64,000 nucleotides of DNA from NCBI GenBank assembly GCA_023846275.1, contig CM043875.1:8613958-8677957 (forward strand), given 5' to 3'. Numbering within the stretch: the first letter of the stretch is position 1; each line of letters starts with the position of its first letter. Made by a program: the position numbers and the translations under genes. Below, piece after piece: positions 34,051 through 46,169 of the stretch. This stretch comes from Vanilla planifolia (taxonomy: Eukaryota > Streptophyta > Magnoliopsida > Asparagales > Orchidaceae). The notes below the pieces were generated by a model. The model did not search any database. It worked only from the letters and a program-made list of their open reading frames with translations, and was not told where the DNA came from.

Positions 34051-36100
34051 GATCAGATAGTAAATACAATAATTGAAAGAGAGGAGCAAGGTACTAAGAC
34101 ATTGAAGTGGAATGAGGCCCTTGTTTAAGTATTTTTGGCTCAATTTTTAAATTTTAGAGTTGATTAAGTTTATTCCTTGGGGTATGGCTAAACCTCTTGA
34201 AAGTCTTCACTTATATTATTGTGGTTAACAATGTCAAACTTTTTCTTCATGCTTAAGTGGCATATTAGGATTGTATTTTGCCCTACAGATCTCATGCATT
34301 GTTATTAAAACTTTTGTTTGTGAGTTTTAGATCTTCTAGAGTTGTATTGGGGTTTATGCAACATTATTATAAAACGTTTTAGATGTAATCTAAGTGTTTA
34401 AGTTGATGAAATCATACTTAAAATAAGTCTTGATTTTTTATTATCTAATGATCGTAAATATGATGCCTTATATAGTACTTATATGGTCTAAACCTTGGCT
34501 TAAACTATCAATTAAAGTTTGAAGTTCTCATGGCATTGTATAGGTTTGATGGTTTCATCGTTTAGGTGTGATCGCCATCTAGACAAAGGAGTATAAGTAC
34601 AAACTTGATCATTAGAGTGTTGACTTTTTACATGTGTTGTTTGTTCTTTGAGAATGGAGTTTTCATCAACATTGTATAAGCATGAAGCTTCCTTTATAGA
34701 AGTAACTTGTGTCTTCTTAAGGCATATAATTTGTATAAGCTTTGTAGTGATTGAGCATGCATGATTACTATATCATACTAGTACGATCTTATCTTGTTAC
34801 TTTATGCTTTGCTATATTATCATTAGTTTTGGTATGATGTCTATCGTAGTTGTACATTTTAGTCCAACTCCAAATAATGTTAATGACTTGAAATAATAAT
34901 GTGATCACTGTCATACAAATACAATATTTATATCATGAGTATTTAAATTGATATAATTGATGTTCTTATGAGAATGGTTTATGCATTGGTCTTGCTTAAT
35001 TTATTTTTAATAATTGTTTAATACAAAAGACTTAGGATAAAAGCGGGTATATACCTATCATACTACTACGATAGGTTTAATATAATATGTATGACTATCT
35101 TTGTAAGTCTGTTTAAATTAATTGAAACATGATCGTATAAGTGGTCGTTTTTATAAGTTCACATTGTACAATCGTATCGAACCCTATTTTGTAGACAAAT
35201 TTCTCTTCCAATTGCACTTGCCTTAACTTATTCTAAACACTTATGACACATAAATAGGAGTATTTTAAGAATAAAAATTATGATGATTCAACTAGCAATG
35301 CCTAAACCAGTTGTTTGGATTGACAAGCTCTTTATACTTACAACTTGAGATTTTGTGTTCTATCGCAATATCATTCAGGGTTGGAGTCATTGTTCTTTAT
35401 TCATTGATTATTGTTAACATTTCATCTAATATATCTAGTTATTATGTTACTTTATTTTGAGGATTAAGATATATAGGTGTTTATATAAACTGCCTTAAAG
35501 TGTCTTATATATTATTGTTTTTAGTTGTTGTGATTATTCCAAATAGTTGGCTTGTGTATGATTGTGTGTGGCTTGTCATTTTGAGCTCAATGGAGTTGTT
35601 GATTAGGTTAATCAATATGTTGTAAGGGTGTTGTGTTTTACCCATTGGTTTGACAAGACATTTGATAATGGAAGAAACTTATTGTTAGGAATATGTAAGT
35701 GCTACTAATAAAGCTTCTTTTTAATCAACAATAAAGGTCTTGTGGTTTATCCACTGGTTTGGCAAAATACTTAGTGCATTAATTACAAATATTCCCATGT
35801 ATTGATAAAATATAAAGAAATTATGATAAATGTTGAAAATTTCTTAAAATATTTGGAATCAATTAAAAAGTAATTTCATATTGTTAGAAATTTTTTATAA
35901 ATCATAATCTTTGTTGAAATAGCATAGGATGTCACTATAGCTGTCAAATGATAATATCTCATTCTGTTTATTATGATTAGATCATATTCTATCGGGCAAG
36001 GATAAACTTGTCTAAATCTTTAACCATTAGTTATTTGAAGCATTTGGCTATGAGCGAGTCCAATTATGCCTTAGTGACAAGATTAGTTATCCTAGAGCTT
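34050..36100. other. Stretch without recognisable gene
   Basis: AT-rich. A phrase 'ttgtgttttacccattggtttgacaa' at 35631 returns at 35740 as 'ttgtggtttatccactggtttggcaa' (period 109). Near 34770 and 35055 there are 'tatcatacta.tacgat' phrases. Both suggest decayed LTR or other repeat DNA. No coding motif seen. Confidence 0.35.
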
Positions 36101-37690
36101 TGTCCTTTCTGAATGACTACTAGTTCAAATGATTCTTCATTTGTTGCAGAAGTTGATTGGTGAGGCATAGACCTTTAGGCACATCATGCATTACATTTTG
36201 AGCATAACTTTGAGCTTGTTTAGTCATAGGGGGATGCATTTGCCCACTTGGGCAAGATTGATTGGTTGGGTCAATTTGACATCTATGACATTCTCCATTT
36301 GACTTGTATTTGCTTCTATGTTCAAAATTTGCTCATTTTTGCTGTTCAACTGCTGTTGAATTTGCGTTAAAATAATGAAAGTTGGTTCTTCTTCTCCAAT
36401 GTTGAGTCATATTAGGCCATGGACATTTATGTTACTTGGACCTATGGTGTGCCAGTTGTCATCATTTGTAAAAATATTAGATGCTTCAAAGGCTTAAGAT
36501 CTTGTGATGCATCTCGTATTAGAGTGGTCACACACATGGCATACCATCCTTACAATGTTTACTTTGCTATCATGTTGATGTCTTTCCTATCTTTCACTTC
36601 ATCAGATAGAGGGTGCATGCCCCTAAGAAAGAAGCAAAAAGCCTTCTTGGGACTCCATGATCTTTGGCGTTCTATTCTATTCTACTTTTGTGCCCCTTGT
36701 GTATGAGGACACAAAACCACCTTTTTTAGATTTTTCTTGCCTTGCAACGATAACTGCTCTGGTTTAACCTTTTGGTTTAGCTCGAAAATCAATTGATCGG
36801 TGATGACCTCTTGAATTTCTTCAAACATTTTTTGTTTTCAATTTTTGACAGAATAGGGCATTTTATATATAAGCTGATGTATATAGAGACTTTATCTTTT
36901 CATCTTCCACTTGCATTGGCTGATGCAAGGGATAGTCAGGTTTTACCCATCAAAGTGCTTCAAAAAGGTTTGTTGTGGGAACCTTGGGTATGGATTTTGG
37001 CCAAGGAAACTTAACGGTTGGTAATACCTTGCTAATCTTTATTTCTTTGGGTGAATTTCTCTCTCTAGTGCAACTCAACAGTTAAAACATGGCGGGCAAC
37101 GTCCATATCAGCTTTCTTCATCCATCGTTCATTTGGGATGACCACGTTTGGTCTCTTTCATCTTTATAGCATTCTGGAAGAGACCAAGGCATCTAGGGTT
37201 CTTTTGGAATAGGAACCGTCTCCATAGCTTTAGAGGACACACAAACAGCCACCATGTTCAGGTTTATTGAACTGAATTGGATTGCCATGCCAGAAGTTAT
37301 ATAGTTTGATGATTAAGTTGATGGGGAAACAAGTGCTTTGCACCTTTGCAACAGTTGTTTTAAGAGAAGAAATCATCAAATCAGTGCCATCTCAAATGCT
37401 CTTGATATTTGATCTTCTGCTCAAGAAGAGAACTTTAGATTATAGTCTTGCTTAAGCCCAAGGTTTTGGTTTGAAAAGTGGGTCCTATGGCTTGTAGAAA
37501 ATTAACCTGAATACCCTTGGAGGTATTGACCAGGAAATTACAATTAAATTTTCTTATTCTTTGTGATTGGCTTGTTGAAGTTTTGAATACATGTGTTGAA
37601 CTTTAGATCCCTTGAAAGCTTCTAAATGTCATTGTGACTTTCCTAAATCCAAATGGCCACTTAGTATCAACAAGCATAGCAGTCCAAAAT
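36100..37690. other. Stretch with weak coding-like composition, unidentified
   Basis: Base composition is more even than in neighbouring DNA, and moderately long open frames occur on both strands (for example 36419-36706 plus, 36793-37014 plus). Minus-strand readings such as TRAVIVARQEKSKKG near 36760 look protein-like and might belong to the gag/protease side of a Tat-type gypsy element, but I could not tie them to a defined domain. Confidence 0.25.
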
Positions 37691-37699
37691 TAAATTTAT

Positions 37700-38310
37700 A
37701 TCAAATTATTAAAACCCTTTTGGCATTTGGGCTATACTCCCAACCAAATCACCAAAAATTACTGACATTTTGCACAGGTCATATTCCTAGTCATAGCTAA
37801 AGTCAAACTATTTCAGATTGGGCTAAATTTTCAAATCAAATTTAAACTACGATATAGGCCAAATTCTCTCATTGGATTCAAATCCTAGGTTTAGGCCAAA
37901 CCCTTCAGTTTGGGCTAAATTCTCAAACTAAATTTTATCAGGTCTAGGCTAAATTCTCTATTTAAATTTAAATCTGATGTGGACCAAATTATTGTAATGA
38001 TGGATTCAAATGTTTGGCTTAGGCCAAATCCTTAAATCAAATTTGAAGTTTGATACCGAGCCAAATTCTTGTGCTAAATTTCCAGCATTTTAGCTAGGGT
38101 CAAATTTTCTTTGGCTTGATCCAAATTTTCAAGTCAAATTCAATACATGATGTGTACCAAATTTTTGTACTAGTGTTCAAGTTGCCAAATTAAATTCATC
38201 ATTGGCTTGGGTCCTTGGTTTGGGTCAAATTCCTAGCTTGGTCCAAGTTTCTAATTTTTCAATTAACACAAACCTTGCTAAATTCTCAAATCAGACTCAA
38301 ATTCCATAGA
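37700..38310. repeat. Degenerate minisatellite-like array of 'ggctaaattctcaaat' phrases
   Basis: Some ten or more variants of 'gggctaaatt.tcaaatcaaattt' and 'ggccaaattct' recur every 30-60 bases (37817, 37856, 37897, 37911, 37947, 37982, 38023, 38058, 38090 and onward). The period is irregular, so this is either an old minisatellite or an LTR segment built from short repeats. Confidence 0.65.
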
Positions 38311-38895
38311 TCTACCATCCTTAATGGCGCCATCACATCATTCCTTTCGTAATCATGTTAAGATATGAGATTTATTAAACTTCATAATTAAAACTAATTA
38401 AATAACTCTCCTAAAATTCTAAAAGGATTTTTTGTAGTGTTATCTGTCATTAACATTGTGGGTATATTAACAAGTCTTCCTATATTTGTCATGTGAAGGT
38501 GAATCTTATAATTAAATCTTCTATAAAGACATGATTGGGTATGTCCACCAAACTGTTATCCAAACCCCCCACCTAAATTACCCCTGTAAGGCCTTCTTAG
38601 ATCTTCTATTAACCAAATGCTAGCATTCAATTTGAATGGTCCCTGGATGACAAAACTATAAGATCTTGATTGGTCCCTAAACTACAAAACCTTTGATTAG
38701 AGATACTTTTCAAGTTTGTTGAAAACGTAATTAATAATAAATGTTTGTATTTATCACAATTTCTAAATCTCATATTTAAAAAACCCTCTTATCCAAATTT
38801 ATTATTCTTATCTTTGAATCCACCCAATTACTGTTCATATGGAGATAAGTTAATCAAGATCATATTCTCGTTAAAACCATTATACCTGTTTGCAG

Positions 38896-39031
38896 GCATG
38901 TAGTTTCCTTGTGGACTTGTTCCAAGCTGTGTGCGATCAGCTTTGCTGTTGGGATATTTGTTGGGTTCACGCTTAAGCGGCGATTACGGCAGTGGGCTGG
39001 CAAACTGCTGAAGAAACTGAAGGACGATTGA
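38896..39031 (+). CDS. Terminal exon of a small single-pass membrane protein (partial)
   Basis: A textbook plant acceptor (cctgtttgcag, ending 38895) opens an exon of 44 codons with stop TGA at 39029-39031. It encodes SLWTCSKLCAISF, then a hydrophobic segment (AISFAVGIFVGFTL) and a basic amphipathic tail (KRRLRQWAGKLLKKLKDD). The codons are GC-richer than the flanks and have no stops, unlike every other coding trace nearby. One hydrophobic helix with a positive C-terminal tail suggests a membrane-anchored protein; similar small plant proteins of unknown function seem familiar, but I cannot name the family. The exon enters in phase 2, so an upstream exon is needed; none with a matching donor was found in the preceding 2 kb. 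It may be a gene with a long intron or a stranded exon. Confidence 0.5.
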
Positions 39032-39469
39032 AGTTCATCTCTTATCATATGGTTCTTCTTCCTCTGGCTCTCCAAGGTATTCTATTCTATTCTGCTGTAA
39101 TTTATCTAACTGATACGTTTGTAGCAGACACATCCTTTATGTTCAACCCATGGCCTTTTGTCTGAAAAAAGAAGCTATTCGATTTGGAAACTATTGCTTC
39201 GTGAAAGAGCTGTTAGGTTTCATACGAAATTGAATAAAAAAATTTTTCAGAAGGTTTCACGTGAAATAGAATAGGAATTTAAACACGAAAACCTTTATTT
39301 AAATCAACAAAGCGTGAATCACACACGGCAGGCTGCTGCTTCCGGCTTTCACCATCGCTATCAACTAATTGATTGTTTTTTAAAGCTTTGAAAAAAAAAT
39401 GGTGTTATTAAATAGTTTTTGTTAATTTGAAAAATAAATAAATCAGATTATTTTTTACAGCTCGGCTGG

Positions 39470-39608
39470 AGGGAAGAATAGAAGAGGTAGAGAAGTGCAC
39501 TCCTCTCTCTCCGTCGCCGGCGGTCAAAGATAAGGATCGGAGAAGAACAATAATAAAGTTTAATATATAGACAGTTGGTTCGCACGTGTTTGATGCTTCA
39601 TGCACGTG
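39470..39608 (-). promoter_or_regulatory. Promoter-like block: two G-boxes, TATA, pyrimidine-rich leader
   Basis: On the minus strand two CACGTG boxes (39603-39608 and 39583-39588; the plus-strand acgtgtc at the first is also an ABRE core) are followed by a TATATATT box (about 39561-39568) and then a CT-rich, GC-richer leader (cttctccgatcc to cctccagccgagct). A gt at about 39457-39458 could begin a leader intron ending at a caattag acceptor near 39365, just before an ATG at 39355 (MVKAGSSSLP). The order and spacing fit a promoter, but no downstream coding gene was recognised and the opposite strand carries the terminal exon at 38.9 kb. Confidence 0.35.
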
Positions 39609-39639
39609 TCGGTTGCTTGCTCGGTTCATTGATTTCTCT

Positions 39640-41600
39640 TTTAGAGAAATTCAAAGATTATCCAGAAATTAAATTGGACGGCTGACGGGTAACTCAAATA
39701 GCGAAGATCCACATCAAAAGGTTATTTTGAATATTCCCTTTTCTTTTTCTTTTCTTTTCCTTTCCGTACAATTATAACAATCATTTAATGCTCTACTTTG
39801 AGATGCGTGTAAATAGTTGTTTGACTGATATTCTCTCTTTATTTTCTATCAAAAGGTTACATTATTTTTATTATTTCATTTATTAAAAATAATTTATTTA
39901 TTAAACAGTTCTAAAATATAAAAAAAAGACAAGTACTATTTGTAAATTGACTTGGATTTTAGACAAAAGAAATGCACGGGAATCTCCTATCTCTCGGATA
40001 AGGCCAAATGTCTAAAAGGTGGAATCATTCGAATTCTTAAAACACTAGAATCTTAATTTCCTATCATTATCCCTTGGAAAAATTATTTATAGCTATATTA
40101 TATTGCAAAGGTACTAATATTTGGCATATATGGTTGTAAAGTGTAAACACCTTGAAAAAGTTGCAAAATGGATCGTTGTTTGGACTTATTGAATTCAAAA
40201 CCTATTAAAGAATTGATTTTAATATGTTAAAAATATAGGCTCGGACATAGGGAAATGGGTTGGGATTTTGTTTAAATTTTGAGTTTTTAGGTATGTGGTC
40301 ACTTGGATTGAGAATATATCTAAATTGGAGAGTATGTTTTACTTATCTAAGTTTTTTAAACGTATTGATATATGAGGTTATGAAGGATAAAAATTTAATA
40401 TTTCTTTTTTATTCTATTTCATTGGGTCTTCATTTATGCCAATTTTGATGAATTTCTTACTCATTCATATGATAATTCAAAGATTAGTTCCACTTTACCG
40501 AATTGCATGAATATGTTATAACCATTGCTTGCATATTATTTTTGGGGGCTTATTTTGCACTTTTGTGACAAGATAGCTTAACATGAGAATCTGCTTGTCT
40601 AGCTTTTTAATTAGGGGGTTGGAAAAGAAAATACCATCTCTTGATGCCATCCTTATGCAAACCCACTTATTTTGCATCAAAATTTAAAACAACTCTATTT
40701 ATTATTGTTTGAGGATAATTTAACCTCATAGGTTTTTAAAGATGGTGTGCCTTGGCTTGTATGATTGTTAGACATCTCCCCAAAAGTCATCATGGTGGTA
40801 TTCGTTGATTAAATTGGTGGAACAACTAAAAAAGATGAGCAAAATATATATATTACCACAACATTAGGGAATGACAGGAGATCAACAAAAATATTTTTGC
40901 AAACATTGATGTAGAAACAACATGTGAGTAAGTTGAAGACATTTCAAAAAACCAAATGCTACTAAGAAAAATTTGTTATAAGAAGGCAAATCATGAGATA
41001 TTGAAGAAAATTGGGGAAAAGGATCTTACACTGCCATGATTGAAAATTATATTTGAGTTGATCATCTATCATGACATGTTGCTTAGTTACAAAGCTTGTC
41101 TTGTTCAAGTACATATTAAAGTTGATCAACATATATGATTTTTTAATCTTAGACTAAACTCATACACTTATAAAATTATATACATAAAGTTTTTCAGTCA
41201 TGTATTTCCCTCTATTCTAAAATATGGTTAATAACTAGCATATCATAGATAATGTGCAAAAGAGATGGTTTTTGAAAAACTATGCATAATACCAAGGATC
41301 TAGTTGAAACTATACCAATAAATTTTATATTGGTAAACTTTGTATGCTTAGGCATTCATATGTATGACATTTAGGATGGAGTTTTTGTTGTTAATGCTAA
41401 AATTATTTGTTGTAAATGTGATTTGAAGCAAGGTCGATAAACAATAAGGCAAACCCATCATGGTGAGGAACAACAATGAGGTCATCAAATAAGAGGCATG
41501 ATTATGTGGGAGCATCTGATGTTTTGTTTCATCATATCAAATCTTATATAGAAGATATTAAAACCATCAGAGGACCTATTGATGGAGAATTAGTAGGCAT
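39640..41600. other. AT-rich stretch with no recognisable gene
   Basis: Long A/T runs, no legible domain on either strand. The plus frame at 40260-40448 is hydrophobic low-complexity. Confidence 0.4.
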
Positions 41601-41639
41601 GAATCCTATAACAAGACTGAGGTGAAAGGCAATGATAAC

Positions 41640-42041
41640 AAGAATAAAAGAGAGATTATTCAAATCATAACTCAAATATCTTTGGATGTTAATTTGAAAA
41701 AACTTATATCGTAACCTAATGATGTGCATATGTGCATGATAAAATAAATCACTATTTCAATTAAATGACAATGCTAAGCAAACCAATCATCTTTTTTTCA
41801 TTCTATAAGGTATATTTATAAATACAAAATATAATCTCATAATTAAGAATAAATTATAAAAACACCTCTACTTAATAAAATAATAAAAAGATAAAAATAT
41901 GTAAAAATAATTAAAAACTATTAAAGACCTTATAAATGACAATTATAATATATAATAAACTAAAAATATAAAATAAAAAAGCTCTATACGACCTATTAAA
42001 TCGACTCAATCTTATCCATTGGTGCCACTTATTTTATATCA
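41640..42041 (-). repeat. 3' LTR of the 41.6-44.5 kb element
   Basis: Ends on the plus strand in CA (42040-42041), just before a pyrimidine-rich tract that is the PPT on the minus strand. A TATA-like 'tataaatatacct' occurs in the minus-strand reading near 41810-41825. The left end is approximate. Confidence 0.5.
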
Positions 42042-43997
42042 GTCCACCCCACAAAAAAAATATATCTTATAGAATTATATTTCAATTAAATTTTCATCAA
42101 ATTGAATATCAATCCATATAGGTCTTTTACAAAAATCAAGATAATAGGTGGCTGGCCTGCATGAAATGTCAAATGATTTAGCTATATATATGCTCTATTT
42201 AATTCAATTAGAAGTCTAGCTGTATGAAAGCTCAAAACATTTAATAAAATATATCATTTGCTTTCCAAGTTTGTAAATAAATTTGGTGGCCTTGATATAC
42301 CCCAACAAACAAACATACTATCTATATTGAAAATTAGATTAAATACCTTATGCATAATATTGGTGGATTAAGATTGAAAGACTCATGTTTAAAAGTTGGT
42401 TTAATTTCAAGTAGAGTAAATTTTGGTAGATAGATTTTAGAATGTTCTAAAAGGTTACATGCATATGAAAGAAATTCATCAATTTCTTTTTGGGTAGAAT
42501 TAATGATGACTTATGAATTTTATAGATATATAAAAGATTGATCATTTATAGTAATAATAATAACTTAATTAATGTGGCAATCTCTTATTAAAAATATTCA
42601 AGTATAACAAAATATAATAGAATCTAGATGGGTCACATTAACTATATCATACAAAATATTATTTGAGTAATGTTCATAATGGATAATAATGAAACATGTT
42701 TTAATAAATTTAATTTGAGCATTGTTATGAAAAATTCTTAGATATGGTCTAAGAAATGAAATACGATACATATTTATAAATGAAATAGATCTAGATGACA
42801 TAAGATTAATCATATAATCTTGATGAATACAAATTATAAAATTTTTTGAATAACTTCTAAAAGGTGCCATATAAAAAGATTTTAAGCTATACACACAAGT
42901 ATATGTAAAAGAAGATGATGCAATAGAATTTATAAATGAGATATCTGATATCAAAGTTTTCTTATATGTATTACTGTAATAAAATATCAAATAGTTATGA
43001 GATACTTGTCATAATAAAATTTGAGGATATGAAACATAGGGATCAATGTGCTTTAAGAATAACAAATTTTTGTGGGATAATAATGACATAGATATAGATT
43101 TAGTAATCTAATTTTAAAAGAATAAATTTAAATCTAAACTTCCAAAAAAATACTACATGTTTTTTAAATGGAAGACAAAAAAATCAACCTAAAAATCTGA
43201 TTAAAAAGCTTTAAAAAGTACTTCTAAAAAGCAATTTCAAAACAAAATCCTAAACAAGTTGAATTCTAGGTCTAATTTAGGTATTGGCTACTCAGTTAAG
43301 TTTGGCCAAGTGGTTTGTTATAGAAGTGCACATTGGCTTGGTTCAAGTAGAGTAAGTTGGATTTGGGCAACACTTGCATGTCACACGTCAGTTTAATGGG
43401 GTTGTGCTTGTCCAATTCAACTAAGGCATGCACATGCTCAATGCTTGTTAGTTTGTGTGATGTGATGGGCTAGTTTTATTCAAGATTTGATTCAATGCTA
43501 AGTGTCTTTACTCTATAGCTTAGTCGATTTGAAGGAGATGTAGTACAATAGCTATGGTTTTGTTGGATCTTGTTGGTGGTTAGGTGTATTGTAAATGGAG
43601 AGGTGAAGACTATTATAGTAATGCTACACAATGTGCATGGTCAAGCATAATAATGTGCAAAGAGCTAAGTGGGGGCAGAGTGCTATTATAATAGGAAAAG
43701 GTTGGTTGTGGTGGCTAATTTCTTGGTGATAGTGGTAATCAATATCACAAAACTTCAGGCAACTTTTTATGTTTTTTTTCTAAACTTTTCAAGAAGAAGT
43801 TTAGAATTTGTAAGTCAATAACCAAAGGCTAAAAAACTAAGATAATTGAAGGGAACAACTTTACCAATGGTGGTGGCTGATCATCATGATGCTTGAAACA
43901 TTGTAAAGTCTTTGATACAAAAAATAATGGAGGTGTAGAAATTGATGATAAAAAGTATTGATGACAGATCATCGTAGTGGTTAAGGTATCATGAAGG

Positions 43998-44010
43998 AGG
44001 CTCTGATATT
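43998..44010 (-). other. Primer-binding site (tRNA-Met type)
   Basis: The plus strand ggctctgatatta is the complement of TAATATCAGAGCC, 11 of 13 positions matching TGGTATCAGAGCC. Confidence 0.6.
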
Positions 44011-44016
44011 AATTTT

Positions 44017-44484
44017 TGATGAAGAATGGTTAAGAGAAACTCTTACAATTAGATCACAACTAAACTTTACCTAAATTAAAAGAGGATGGATAAAAGTTAA
44101 TTTTACCATGGGATTTGAAGTGGAAGGTGATGATGCAAGGATGATGGTGATAGTAGATATAAACTGGAATTATAGCTCAAATTTTTTTCAAATAATAATA
44201 AAAAAAATTTAGATCACAACCTAAATATGTGCAAACATAAAAGATAAAATAAACCACAATTTAATAAAAAGGCAAAACCAAAAAAACTATTCTTTTTATC
44301 ATTCCATAAAGTATATTTATAGATACAAAAGATAACTTTTGGACTAAAAACAAAAATTATAAAAATATCCCTACTAATAACCCATAATCTATTAAAAATA
44401 TGAAATAAGTAAGAAAAACCCTATGTTACATGATCAATTTAGTAACTATTGTACCTATGATGATGTATTGCTTATTTATTGACA
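44017..44484 (-). repeat. 5' LTR of the 41.6-44.5 kb element
   Basis: Begins close to the primer-binding site and ends in CA near 44484. The right two-thirds (from about 44215) align well with 41700-42041; the left third aligns only loosely. Confidence 0.45.
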
Positions 44485-45192
44485 ACAAAACTATTATGTT
44501 ATTACTATTTTTTGAGCATTTTTTAAATAATACATCTTAAGTTCAAATAGGTTTAGTCAAATAGAGAGTTTGATCAAATGTTTATTGAAGCAATCCATAC
44601 ATGAAGACTTGTCTCGACACTATGTTGTCTTTGCTCAAGCTTAGCTCAACTTGAAAAGAGGTTTTTGTGTTAAACTTGTTAAACCTATCACTTGTCCCTT
44701 ATATCACACATAGGATTATATTTATATTATTCATATATGTTTCCTAAGGCTTGTACTTCATACATGCTTATTCAAATATGCCTCATGAACATTAAGAATG
44801 GAGGTTTTAATTTGCAGAACGTGATTAGCATGTTTACTTTATAAAATACTTTAAGTAATGCATTCTTTACATGTTTATATTTATACAATTTCACTATCAA
44901 ATAACATGATTTGCATTTCATGACAATGGCTAAGACATCAGTTAAGAATGATCCTAGTTTTAGTAGTGAGATTTATTATATTTGTATAGTATGATATCAT
45001 TATCATATTGGTATGTTGATGTTTTCTTAGATGTCTTGTGGTTTAGATTATCATAAAGTACAATATCATTCTTCATACTTGTACATTTTATTCATTAGAT
45101 GTCAGACAAGATATTAAATTAAGTAATCTTAAGTATGCTAGAGATTACTATGTCATATAACTATAATAACTTCTTCATTTTTATATGATCAT

Positions 45193-45223
<31 letters not shown>

Positions 45224-46020
45224 GGTGTTCAAGACTTAATTATAAACATGTTGTTTTCCAATCATACACATATGAGCCCATTTTCCTACACATATGATAC
45301 ATATTCACATGAGAGATTGATTGAAGCACTTTGTCATGTAATGAATGAATTAGTGTCATATGAGTACTATCCATTAATCATACAAATATGATCATTCATG
45401 ATATATGTTGAGAGCTTCTTATACACCATATCATTTTGCACGATCATGTATCGTACAATATTTTATGGAGAGCTTTAAATCTAGATGAGAGAGATTTCTT
45501 TTATTTGTATTACATAATTTACTCATTATATATGTTTGATATTTTGTGATGTGGAAATAAATTGATTGAATAAGCACATTATTAATGTGATTTTATTCTG
45601 ATTACTTATTGCCTTTACACGATCTTGGTATCATAATTGTTTGATCATTATCCCTAAGAGTTTAACGACTAGTTTGATCATTTTAAGAATAGGTTTTTGA
45701 CTATTAAAACTTCTTGATTTTCATATATTTTATTGATTAATCTAAATAGGAGGTTTTTTAAAGAGAAGGCTAATAAACTAGATTGCAAAATAGTTAGAAG
45801 TAAAAAAAGAATAACGATCATGGGTTGTGTTATACTGGGTGAAGAAATCTTTGTCTTGCTATCTTATATGAGCTTTAACTAAATTATTCTTTTAACTATT
45901 GCTTGAAATATTACATGGAATGTTTTTTACTTTATTTTAGACATTGTCATATATTCTCTCAAGTACATAGTATAAGATTTATGTATGTTTAGATTTGTTA
46001 AGTGTTGTAACCCTCTTGTA
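44485..46020. other. Stretch without recognisable gene
   Basis: AT-rich with phrases such as 'catatgagtac' and 'cacgatcatgtatcgtac' reminiscent of 34.7-35.2 kb, perhaps the same decayed repeat family. Nothing coding recognised. Confidence 0.35.
45193..45220. repeat. (TA)n microsatellite
   Basis: About 14 uninterrupted TA units. Confidence 0.95.
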
Positions 46021-46023
46021 AGT

Positions 46024-46165
46024 TGTTACAAAAATGAGAATGGGTTTATATTTGGTTGACCCTACATGGTTGTTATAAAATAATAGTGTATTTATATTAT
46101 GTTGACCCTTACTTGATTGTTATAAAAAAGAGTAGTTGTATTAGGCTTATCTCACATAGTGTAGC
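46024..46165. repeat. 47-bp tandem repeat, three copies
   Basis: Units start at 46024, 46071 and 46118 with 'tgtta.aaaa' and share 'gt.tat.tt.ggttgaccct'-like middles. The third copy is the most diverged. Confidence 0.75.
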
Positions 46166-46169
46166 AAAA

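Larger units (their letters stand above)
41640..44484 (-). mobile_element. Short LTR element without recognised genes (possibly non-autonomous)
   Basis: Two direct repeats, about 41640-42041 and 44017-44484, share 'cctaa.gatgtgca', 'ataaaataaa.ca', 'ttcatt.tataa.gtatatttata.atacaaaa' and 'aaaaa.at.cc.tact' in order. The interior begins (minus strand) next to a primer-binding site, TAATATCAGAGCC (43998-44010). It ends at a polypurine tract read GTGGGGTGGAC on the minus strand (about 42042-42052). This orients the element on the minus strand. The interior of about 1.95 kb shows no gag, protease, integrase or RT motif, unlike the other elements here, so it may be a non-autonomous derivative. Confidence 0.5.

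Noticed and set aside
36419-36706. 95-codon plus-strand frame as a gene
   Set aside because: No domain, no splice or promoter context, and the minus strand gives equally protein-like readings.
32295-39031. Joining the 32.3 kb ATG exon (MGDHAARLIRVL) to the 38.9 kb terminal exon as one gene
   Set aside because: The terminal exon enters in phase 2; the better-looking gt sites after the ATG are in phase 0 and the phase-2 sites are poor donors. A 6.5-kb intron without transcript support is too speculative.
42598-42990. 130-codon minus-strand open frame
   Set aside because: AT-driven composition (Ile/Tyr/Phe/Ser-rich), no recognisable domain; it lies inside the gene-less LTR element.
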